In this document: piece by piece, positions 1 to 10,241 of the stretch
How positions within the stretch are numbered: the first letter of the stretch is position 1
Layout of the letters: every line of letters begins with the position of its first letter
DNA from: Glandiceps talaboti
Taxonomy: Eukaryota; Hemichordata; Enteropneusta; Spengelidae
Length of the DNA stretch: 62,000 nucleotides
NCBI RefSeq assembly: GCF_964340395.1
Contig: NC_135563.1
Location: 19,329,651 to 19,391,650, forward strand
Direction: 5' to 3'
The notes under the pieces: generated by a model
What the model was told of the DNA's origin: nothing
The model's database searches: none
What the model saw: only the letters and a program-made list of their open reading frames with translations
Made by a program: the position numbers and the translations under genes

Positions 1-56
1 TATGTATGTATGTATGTATGTATGTATGTATGTATGTATGTATGTATGTATGTATG
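1..56. repeat. (TATG)n microsatellite at window edge
   Basis: Uninterrupted TATG tetranucleotides run from the first base, so the true left edge is outside the window. The open frames over it (Met-Tyr-Val-Cys repeats) are a by-product of a 4-bp unit without stop codons. From 57 to about 1640 I see no gene, only AT-rich unique-looking sequence. Confidence 0.95.
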
Positions 57-1645
57 TGTGTGTGCCTGTCTATCTGTGCTCGTGTGCTCTCTTCTGTACA
101 CCAATGTTTGTGTATGTACGTCGTAAGAGAAGTCCCTCATGGGCATGCTGTGGTTCGTTAGATGTCGGTGACATGGTATACGTTCCAGCTACATTGAGCG
201 TTGTCCATATTATCGTACTATAAGTATACGCTTGTATTTTCTGGTTATTGGAGATTTGCATATGTAAATAATTTTCTTGCTCTCAAAATTAAAGTAATTT
301 CTTCTACATATCGAAGAAATTTTGTTGGCTGACACATTTCATGTGTGACAGTTGGTTCGTACTATAATGAATGAGGGCGCTGCACTTCCCAGGGTCTTGG
401 TGGTAAATTTCGTGACTACAATAGGGTAATGTTTTCGATGGCTTTCAAAAGATATGTAACAAATATGAATCGAACTAATAGGTCATAACTCTCAACATAC
501 AAACTATAATTTCTGCAGGTAGCAATTATAGTTTTTCTCTCATCTGCCTCTCTATTTTACCTGGTGACGTTGTTATCAGATTTCAATTAATCTTAGTGAG
601 CCAATCTCCAAATTTGATTCATAGCCTTCTGACAATTCCAACCAGTCACACGATTTTTTTTCAGTAACCCCCGGCCAATCTAACGATTGTTTCAGTTCCT
701 ACGGCCATCTAGTTTAATCAAACAGAAACTAATATAGCTTTGTTTTATTGTCGTTAAAAATGTATCACATTTTATTAGGTTTGTGTTTCAACCACATACT
801 AGGTATAAGTACGTGAGTGAAGACATTTTAGGCGAATCATATGAAGAATCTAGAGATTTCAGAGCCTTCATTGTGAAAGGTAACGGTTGGTAAAAGTATC
901 TCTCTACAGTCCAAATATTTATGAATTTGTCGTGTATTTTAATACTTTTTTTCTATACGATGGCTGATTTGTTTTTGTCGGCAAAGTGTTTGATGCAACT
1001 ACATGTACGAAGTTGATGTTTTTGGTGTAAAAGACAATCAAGTTTTGGTTTGGTTTGTACTTGTAAAGTGGTAATGTCAATGTCACTGAACAGGACCGGA
1101 GTCTAGATAGATCTACGTTCAAGTGCAATATCTTTTTTTGTACATCATTGTCACCATTGTGTGACATCGATGGCCTTCGAAGGATTGGACCAATTGATCT
1201 TTTGCTCTGATATATCGCATTTCATGCGTCTAGCTTTACAAATATCAGCTCTTGACAGTTGTAGCTACAAGCGTGGTATGAGTGATATACCACTAGCGCC
1301 GTAACAAGCTTTTGATGAAAGTTAAGGAGCTTTAGTGTCAGTCAAAGCAAGATATTCTGAAGAAAGTGTACAGGAGCCTTATCGAAAGTGTACTTTCATT
1401 TAACATACCGGTATGGTATGGCAACTTGCATGAATGTTAAAAAAAGTAAGCTAGCTAGAATCATTAATATGACAGGAAATATCATATGATCTTATTATTT
1501 AGTACTAATTTAACAAATGAACACATTGCACATTGTCATGAGTTCTTCAGCAAAACATAACATTTTTTTATTTCATAGATATATAGATATGCATAGACAT
1601 ATACTAGTACATAGACAGACATATAGATAGACATATACATATACA

Positions 1646-1787
1646 TATACATACATACATACATACATACATACATACATACATACATACATACATACAT
1701 ACATACATACATACATACATACATACATACATACATAGACACATATAAATATACATATACATAGACACATATGCATATACATAATAC

Positions 1788-1830
<43 letters not shown>
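1646..1830. repeat. (CATA)n and (CACATA)n microsatellite
   Basis: A block of CATA units to about 1736 is followed by a CACATA-type block to about 1830. This is the same tetranucleotide as the TATG tracts elsewhere in the window, read on the opposite strand. Confidence 0.93.
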
Positions 1831-1879
1831 GGGAACCTTGCATACCCTTGTAACATTCACATACCTGGGACAGGGTTGT

Positions 1880-2480
1880 GCACATAGCTGTACGATCTCA
1901 GTAGAGCCACGGGGGCTGTACCAGCTATGTGTACAATATCCCTGTAACAGCTCTGGCCAACACACTAGGGGTTACATACCTAGATTTGACAGATGTATAA
2001 CTGGTATGCCAATATCAATGTAACATGGATGTGCAAAATAGCAATGCAGCATAGGTTTTTACAACATCCATGTACAAGAGCTTTTTCCCACAGCCATGTG
2101 CCAGCTATGTTAGCATAGCTGTAACAGCGATATTTCCCACTGCCATGTACCAGCTATGTGAGCAATACTAGTCAGATATGAACAAAAGGGTTGCTACAGG
2201 GTATTATTCCACTATAGCTGTTACATGTATGTGCACAACTGTGTGCTAGGTATACAGTACACAGCTGTGGGACTGGGATGTGCAAAACAGTCGTGGCACA
2301 GGGGCGGTATTCCACATTCATGCAACAGGCATATTTTTCACAACCATGTACCAGGGCTGTGGAAAAATATACACTGTAACGGGACTGTGAGGCACACAGT
2401 TGGTACATGGCTGTGCTCTTCTTCCTAGCACTAGGATGTACCCACGATCTAGTAGGATGTACCCACATCCTAGATCCTAG
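1880..2480. repeat. Degenerate tandem-like repeats
   Basis: Variants of a phrase such as gtaccagctatgtg recur near 1918, 2099, 2146 and 2343, each followed within about 15-40 bases by ctgtaac(a/g)g and a run like ttcccac. Spacing is irregular, so this is either a decayed minisatellite or nested copies of one short element. Between 2420 and 2480 the phrase ggatgtacccac occurs twice. No coding signal. Confidence 0.55.
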
Positions 2481-3182
2481 TGTTATGATGTGCAAGGTTC
2501 TCTGTGTACAAGGATAGGAGTTTACCATTTCAATCAATCGTTTATTCAGTATTGTTGGCCACCGGCCAAAAAATACAAACCTTAAATATACAAAAATGAA
2601 CGGATCACCAGAAAATATCAAATTTATCAGGCCCTTTGAATCTCTGAGTTTATTGTAGCATCTTTTCTAAGTTTGGTAGCATAAAATATAAATCTACTAA
2701 GATTTCTGAGAGTGTCAACCTTTCGAGACGACATAAGTAATACAAATTTGTGGTGGAGTTTACCATTTCTTATGTAGTGTCATAATATTGAGACAAAACT
2801 TGAATGGCTAATTTCATTTTCATGTCATGGAAACACTTCTGGAAAGTCTGAGTTATCATCTTTTTAAATAAAAACCATCAATATATCAAGTTGTACTCTT
2901 CTTTCTTATATTATCTTAGCGATTTAAATGTTTACACAAAAATAACACAAATTCTCAATAAAGGAGTCGACGTAAAGAAAGATCTATCTAGAAAATAAAA
3001 TCGTATAATGACGTCAATATCTGCTGAAAAAAGAACAGCATGATATCTGTGTTCTGAGCAAATCTCATAATACTTTGAAATGTCTCGATGAAGTCATTTT
3101 CAGATACTAGTAAACAGTAATCTTCATAGTAACTACTAAAATTTGTAAGTCTATAGACTATTTGCAATACTCGGCTTTTACG

Positions 3183-3223
3183 AGACCAAAGATTCAAAAT
3201 TTGATAAATTTTGAATCTTTGGT
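3183..3223 (-). other. Perfect 19-bp hairpin in NLR 3' flank
   Basis: The arms 3183-3201 and 3205-3223 are exact reverse complements with a 3-base loop. The position is about 210 bases after the NLR stop codon, so the transcript would carry it if the 3' UTR extends that far. Confidence 0.85.
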
Positions 3224-3359
3224 CGTCTTGTATAAGCTCACATAAATATATTTCCTTCCATTCATCATGTAAAAACCTGTGATTATGATGTACAAAAATA
3301 AGCATGAGAGCACATCCTAAGTTTTCCTGTCAATGCGAAACTTCAGTCTTTATGTTCCT

Positions 3360-3396
3360 ACCACCCCCACCCCCACCCCCACCCCCACCCCCACTC
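3360..3396. repeat. (CCCCCA)n tract, G-rich on the NLR strand
   Basis: About six units of C5A on the plus strand read as G5T units on the minus strand, beginning about 37 bases after the NLR stop codon. Several runs of five guanines separated by one base is a strong G-quadruplex pattern in RNA or single-stranded DNA. Confidence 0.93.
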
Positions 3397-3432
3397 CCGG
3401 TTCAAAGTATCAATTTGCCGAATACGTCACTA

Positions 3433-6400
3433 TTATGGTTGTTGCTCATGGTTACAACACCACGCCTTAATATGATATCCCAACTCCTTCAAGGGAGGCA
3501 GAACTTTAAAAAGAAGTTGACTTTTAGCGAAATTTTCGACTTCTTTTTCTGAAGGGGACTTCGATTGGCTTTCGAAGGTTGTGATGTCTCGGAACCACCC
3601 TTCCCATTGGTCCCAGTTCGAAAAGCCAGGAGCAAGAAGTAGTGGTTCTTCCGTATTTGGAACAACCGTTCCTATCTCACATGAGCGGTATGTGCTTGGA
3701 ACAAGATTTGCTTCATGGACGAGAACTTCATTCTCACTTATAATTGCAAAGACCTTTAAAGACCGGTTTTCCCCGATCATTCTCAACACTGTAGTGGCTA
3801 TTTCAATTGGCCATGATCCAACAAACATGACCAGGAACTCAATACTCAGATTTTTCGATAAACATTTGAAAAATGCTTCAAGATCTTGATCACTCCCCCA
3901 ATGCATAATGCAAACGTATTTCAAATGGTTACTCTGTCTCACTGCGTTGTGAAACTCGTTAGACGCCATATTGCTTTCCGTCGTTGATACCTGTGCATAG
4001 ATAACTTTTTTGCTCTGCAATCCATGCGAGGTTTGAGTCGTAAATGAGGGTTGGTCGCCCCCATCGTGACACACTTCGGAATTAAAAATCAGCTTAGTAA
4101 TTGTTTTGTTCTTTGCAAGGATATTAGCTAAGCAATTACGTCTCTCTGTCAACATTCCGTTTGATGTGAATATAGTACTGAATGATCTAAGGTGACTTTG
4201 AATGATTTGATCTGCAACTTCAACGAACAAAACTTCGGTTCGGTAAGACCCAAACAGAGATAAACATCGGAGGTTGTCACTGATTTTGAATCCGTTTTGT
4301 ATTGTCTCTCCTTGTTCTTTGTGAAACTTGTCAATATTATCATATTGTGTTTTATCGTACAGAGAAAGAGTAAGGTATTCTATGTTTGAGATATCAGCGA
4401 TTTCGTCATAGAAAGAAGATATGGCACTGCGTACACTAAGTCTGTGTACCACTACAAGCCCCAAATAATTCACTGCGCGGTTTTTCTTGAGCATATTCAT
4501 CAAATGCCCGGCAAAGGAATCATAAATCAACAAACGAAGACGCTGTAGATGTTTACACTTTGCCAAAGCATTGAAAAACTCATCATGAGCTACGTAATAT
4601 GCAGAGACGGTGTAAATGAGTTGCAGTGACGTCAGCTTAACCTTGTCATCAATATCACCCATTTCAGAATAGTGGTTCAGGAGCATTGTAAGGCCTCGCA
4701 TAAACTGTGGCGTACAGTGTGGTCGGTAAATATTTAGAGCGTTTTTACGGATCACCGCCGACGCGATATATTTCACACCAATGTCACTAGCATCTGACTC
4801 ATTGAGACAAGCGATTGCCAACTCTACCAGAAACGAGAAGTGCTGTATGTCATATGTTGTCGTCTGTTTTAGAATGTCATAGAAAACTTCAAAGACCACT
4901 GTCCCCAGTTTCTTTAGAAGACCACATATATACAAACAAACCATGTGGAGGTCTTTGTTTTCTATCAGTTGCCTTATTGTTGCTTCATCCCCACTCTGTC
5001 CACTTTCATGCAAATAATAGGCAGCTATGAATTCTTGGAAACTTTTATGCAAAAACACCCAGAATTTGACATTCTGTATGCGAGCACCGCTATACTCTTG
5101 ATTAAGAAATCCCATGTTAAGGAGTTCTTTAGGGATATCATATTTCAGCAAATCGTCTACATCAAACCTTACCTTCATTTCTTTCAATCCTTCGTACGCC
5201 ATTTCCCCTAATTTCATGAAATATTCTTTGTATTTTTGTGGGAAATGTTTCTGAGATTGAAGAGAAATATTGTGTTTCGCACAATATCTTTTAAAGATGC
5301 ACCATACGAGCTGATTATTCAAATCACAGAGTCTATTCGGCAAATAGTTACTGTTATCCTCCCATAGTACACACAACAATACAGCAAGAAGGGGGTTCAT
5401 TGCCAAGTTTTCGATAGTTTCCTCATTTCTTATCTTCTCAATCAATGACTCAGCTTTTGAGGCATCATACTGGAAAAACTTGTGAACATATACCGCTATA
5501 CTTTCCTGAGAAAACCCCTTGATGATGTAGTGTTGGTCCACAAATTTAATCAGATCTGGCCGTCCTATTGGCCGAGTGGTCACAACTATGGTAGCTTTAG
5601 GTAACACTTTACTTCTTATTAATCTAAACACATCATCTTTCAAGGAGTCTTTTAATTCATCTGCACCATCCAGAAGTATTAATATGTTCTCTTGATTGTT
5701 CTTAATGTAATTTTCTAAATGCTGCCTGTTAATCCCTAAATCGTCTGTGAGCAGTTGGTCGAATATACAATCTAATAACATACCACTGGTAGTTATTTGT
5801 CTTAATTCTAAAGCAAATAACAACTTATACTTCTGTAGTACAGGCTCAGATCCTAGTGCCCAATCTAATGAAATTTTCCTGCAGAAGGTACTCTTACCCA
5901 TGCCTGCCTCCCCCTCTACTAGTATGCGATGTGGTGGCCTAGGAGAAGATAAGCTGTCACGAAAATTTGCCCCTACACTCACTACTCCCCTCCTAGACCT
6001 CTCGATAAGTTCTAGCTGTGTGTATACATCAGCCAGCTGTATCTGGAATCCTGCATCACACCAAGGTACAGGCTCAACCCAGCTCATCTTGTCTCTGTAC
6101 AGCTCTTTAAGAGTCTCTTGACAAATTTCAACAGCAGCATCTTCAAGTTCTAAGGTATGGAAGGAGGACGAATGTCAAACACACCAGTGGATGTCTTTCA
6201 AGAAATATGAAGAGAACATCCTGGCATTATTTTACGGTAGCCCATGTGAGACACAGCTACAGGAACACTAGATTTGTGAAATAAATAATAGATTTTTGAG
6301 TCTTGTCCTATGAAAGCAAAGTTTATCCTTGTATTAAATATTTCGCTCTCAAAAATAAATTATTTATTCCACAAATTTATTGTTCCTGTGTTCTCTATGG

Positions 6401-7863
6401 GCCACCGTACATGTGGGCCACCGTACGATCTAGCCTTATACCGACTCCGAGGCTAGACAACATCTGTACTCGCAAAGTATTATGGTGTATCTATCTGATA
6501 ATTCAGGCTTAAATTATTTTTTCTGTCACACGTGGTGCATGGACAACTAGTCTTAAACACTACTCACCTCATTTTCCTAGCTATATGTACACCAAAATTG
6601 ACGGTCTCAAGTCAGGCACAAGAAACAATAAATGACTTCAAGATGACTTTTACAAGTTACTAAGCTTATACTAGTGTGGTGCATATTTCATATTTTCTGT
6701 ATTTACCTTCCTCGTTGGCTGTTTGACAGGCTCCTGATGTAGATGGCTGTTTTCTCTGCTTTGCTACACAAACAAAAAATATAACAAAAGGTAAAGATAA
6801 GCTATAAGAAAAGGAATATACCATCAGGTGTGTCACTGTCTTCACACGCGTTTGCTTGCGTTCAAATCAGTTGTTCTGAAAAGTTGCATATTTCGTCTAT
6901 ATACACAGTGTGGCATTACATTGTCCTTCTATTACAACATATACAATGAAAATTCAAGAACCACATTCCATTGTAAATATAATGATCGGCTGGTCTACCA
7001 GTAAAATCACTATTAAACTAACAATTCAGACACTTCTCACGCATTTTGAAATGCTACTCCTAGCATAGCTACCAAAGTCTCGTATGTGGTAAGTTTTGAC
7101 CCAGTAAGAACTGTATTAGGGGTGGACCATTTGATATCCTGGGGGGGGGGGTTTGGAAGATTTCGGGAAAAAAAGATGCCAAATGCCCCCCAGGCTGGAG
7201 AAACTGACCGGTCTGTCTGAATGTTTGAGCTCACCAATCAAGTTTCCCATTTGCAATTTCAGTGTGTCATCATACCATGGCCATGGCATAAAAACTGTCA
7301 ATGATGTTTATTTAATTGAAAATCAAACATGTATTGAAATATGTAGTTTTCTAAATATAATCTGTGTGATAGAACAGCATCGTTTTACTCTCTGTATTAC
7401 CATGTGCGAAAACCAAACAGAAAATTGTGGCAACAAAAGTAGGTGTTCAACATTGATGTAAAATAAATTCGGATATCTCAAAGAAGGAAAGAAAAAAAAG
7501 TTGCCAGCATAGGCGAAGGAGAAAAAAAATAATTCACAGGCAAGCAGGTGGGAAAAAAATAATGACCCTCCACCAATCTTCCAGGGGCCCCCTCCCCCCC
7601 CCGGATATCAAATGGTCTACCCCTTACTACTAGAAGACTCAAATGTAAATATTAAGGCTTTTGTGTTGTCGTTCAATGATTGTGTCGGTTTTTTAATTTC
7701 CTTTTTGACTGAGCTGAGATAACAATAAATGAATAAGTACTAGAACATAAGTCTCTGACTTACCACTTTCCCCTATCGATATTTCTGCTAAGGAACCAGT
7801 TATTATGACTGTGTTGTTGTCACCCCTTAGAGCTACATTATGACCAGGGCCATCTTTGGACAT
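3433..7863 (-). CDS. NACHT-domain NLR-type receptor
   Basis: Predicted innate immune sensor of the STAND ATPase class. Three coding exons on the minus strand: 7863-7764, 6763-6707 and 6149-3433. All junctions are GT-AG with phase-1 introns and the product is about 957 residues. Exon 1 gives a 33-residue N-terminus; exon 2 a short Gln/Lys/Ser-rich linker; the large exon 3 the rest. Visible motifs: a pre-NACHT VPWCD...YTQLEL segment (about 81-99), Walker A GEAGMGKST (132-140), Walker B ILILLDGADE (208-217), sensor-like VVTTRP (241-246) and a winged-helix FLHKSFQEFIAAYYL motif near 418-432. The C-terminal half has scattered L-x-x-L-x-L segments suggesting degenerate leucine-rich repeats. I found no death, CARD or DED domain. 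The ATG lies three bases inside a good splice acceptor (AG at 7868-7867) and an upstream stop closes the frame, so a 5' non-coding exon is likely. Ligand and paralogue identity are unknown. Confidence 0.92.
6150..7763 (-). other. NLR introns 1 and 2
   Basis: Intron 2 (6706-6150) holds no recognised feature. Intron 1 (7763-6764) carries a 505-bp inverted-repeat element at 7119-7623. Donors are GTAAGT and GTAAAT; acceptors end in TGTAG and CCTTAG. Confidence 0.7.
7119..7623. mobile_element. Non-autonomous DNA transposon, TTA target duplication
   Basis: The left end reads ggggtggaccatttgatatc followed by a long G run. The right end is its inverted copy (C run, then gatatcaaatggtctacccc), with one mismatch in the outer 20 bases. 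Both ends are flanked by TTA (7116-7118 and 7624-7626). A 3-bp TTA duplication is typical of PIF/Harbinger elements; the assignment is inference. The interior has no long open frame, so it would depend on a transposase supplied elsewhere. Confidence 0.75.
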
Positions 7864-8395
7864 CCTCTGAATAGAGAAATGTGATTGGTTAGGTGCTAGG
7901 TTTTCACCCAGAGGTCAACTAGAGGTAAACCCTGTGCTTTGAAAATATGTTTAAAATGTAAACACTAGGATAAACCTTATTACTAGTATTAGGGAGCTTC
8001 AGTAATTACAGGGGGGGTCATACACACCCGGGCTGTTGCATAAAATATTACCCTCCCCCGATTCCGTCATACTAAAAAGTAGTCCTCCCTCAATTCCCTT
8101 TCTGTAAAACATGACCCTCTCCCTGTTGAAATATGACACAACACACTAGTACTTCTATAACGTTGCACTTGTGATATATACTAAGATATACTATTAGTAT
8201 AGTTGGAGTCGGAAATTTGACCGAAATAGCTATGGTCACAGACAAGGAAGTAATGCCCAGTATGTATGTATAGAAATGGAGGTGCGTGATACTTCCGTGG
8301 TACAGATAGAGTATTTGCATTTGAATGCGAAGGATACACATTTTCATGAACTCGATTGTTCCCCTTGGTTTAGTAGCCCGATTCTAATAACCCCT

Positions 8396-8419
8396 CTTCC
8401 TTTCTCCGGAGAAAGGAAG
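8396..8419. repeat. 24-bp perfect palindrome
   Basis: Twelve bases (cttcctttctcc) are followed directly by their exact reverse complement, with no loop. No mobile-element context is visible. Confidence 0.85.
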
Positions 8420-9400
8420 GATAATTTGACAATGTCAGAATCCTGTCCCAACTAACCTCGCCTGTAATATAATTAGGAATATATATCCGTTAGCTCAGGC
8501 AAGGAATGTATTTCATTGTCTGTGTCTTTACATATTCAAATACGGTACGGACAAGGAAGTTTCTTGTCTGTGGATAAAAGTCAGACGGATACCCGGTTAG
8601 CTGTTACCAGATTATTAAAGATAGTTGAATAATTCATACCTCTCTATATCGTAGAGTGAGTTTCAGGAACTCTGTGACACTTCAAATCTCGAGCAAAGAA
8701 CAACGTTAACGTGGTTCGTTCTACTAAACTTTTTAAGGGAAGTAAATCTGCCAGTGACGTCATTGTATGCCACAGAAATCACCATACCAATTACCACTGT
8801 CCTTGATTTGACCCTAGCTAGCTTTGATACATTCCAAGCCTATGCAATGACCCAGGACATTTACATGTAATGCCACGTCCACATGTAACATCTTGCAACT
8901 TTTCTGGTTATCACTGGTACTAGCTCAAATACACGTTTTAGTTAAAAGCCAGACTTGAGACTTAAATGTGATACCATATAATCAAGTAAGAATGAAGTCT
9001 TGACATGTAATTAAGTCTAGCTAATTTCTGAATAACACACTCGTGTTTTAGAAACTGGGTACCACAACAGCTACCACTACAGTGACTTGGCCTAACAAGC
9101 AGAAATCCTGCGCGAGCCAAGTTTCAGAAACAGTCATTTGGCGTTCCATTTGTCGCATCGATGCGTGGTGGTGTCGTTTCAAGACGATAAACAATTGGTG
9201 ATGTGTACAGGAAGGCAAGCAATAATATTATAACTGTTGCAAAGTCTCATTCAAGTTTGGTAGACACCAGCTACACTATGTTCAAGGGGCACGAGATGAG
9301 TTGTTACGTGTTTGGGTGTAATTATGGCTGCATATTGAAAAGGTATTCATAGTATTCAATCTGATAAAAAGATCACACCCAGAACTACAAAATCAAAAAG

Positions 9401-9460
<60 letters not shown>
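9401..9460. repeat. (ACA)n microsatellite
   Basis: Twenty uninterrupted trinucleotide units, about 780 bp before the CIAO1 start codon. Confidence 0.96.
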
Positions 9461-10241
9461 TACTGTGACGAATGAAAAGGGGTAAATACTACCTGTAAAA
9501 GGAATTGAGCCGTATTCCTACATCAGGTTTTAATCAAATTGTCGTTGTATTCCACTTTCTGGCGCATCACTTGCTACACTAAAGCCAGGTGTTACAATTA
9601 CAAATGTAAAGTGAGCTATAAACGATTTGATGGCCTTCGGGCCTACCGAAATAGTCCTTTTTGCAAAAAAGTAGACGAGCTGTTATAATGCTTGTATTAC
9701 TTAATAAGTTTAAAAGTGAATTTACTTATTTATTTATCTTATTTATTTGCTGAGAAAATGTCACTTTGAACTACTTGGAGAGCGTATTTATTTTATTATC
9801 CACGGCTCGACATCTCCCGATATTGTATGGACTGATGATATGCAATAACCATACTAAACTTTGAGGGCGCTGGCACGGCAGAATGCCTGATCAAATTGCG
9901 TATGTTCGAGTTGCTTTATTCGAGTGCATTTACACTTAATATTACATAACTCACTAATTGTTTCTATATGAATAAAATACAATAAATTATAAATTTATTT
10001 TTATGACTTAAATTCTTCAAAATTTGACTTATGAAGGATAAATCAAAATAGATAAATAAACGAAACTGGTACTACTAGCTTAAATCAGATCAAAATGGCA
10101 GCCCCCAGGAACGTGCACACACCAACTTTCTGTACATAATAACCCGTCCGTCCTCCAAGTGCACAAGTTCCTGTCGCGGATTACTAGTCTTAATATTTCA
10201 GCGATTTTATTGATTCACCCGAAATTCTTAAATTTTGAAAA

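Larger units (their letters stand above)
2481..3432 (-). other. 3' flank / probable 3' UTR of the NLR gene
   Basis: This stretch lies immediately downstream of the minus-strand NLR stop codon. It holds a G-rich tract (minus strand) at 3360-3396 and a perfect hairpin at 3183-3223. An open frame of 105 codons on the minus strand (2988-3305) has no recognisable domain and I treat it as chance. A minus-strand AATAAA can be read near 2541 and another near 2649, but neither is proven to be the polyadenylation site. Confidence 0.5.
7867..10241. other. NLR-CIAO1 divergent intergenic region
   Basis: About 2.4 kb between the two start codons. It contains C-rich phrases around 8010-8120 (a possible decayed element), a 24-bp perfect palindrome at 8396-8419 and a CAA microsatellite at 9401-9460. 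No coding exon of either gene was recognised here, although a 5' non-coding NLR exon is expected. Confidence 0.6.

Noticed and set aside
2988-3305. 105-codon minus-strand open frame as a small gene
   Set aside because: No recognisable domain, overlaps a perfect hairpin, and lies in the expected NLR 3' UTR.
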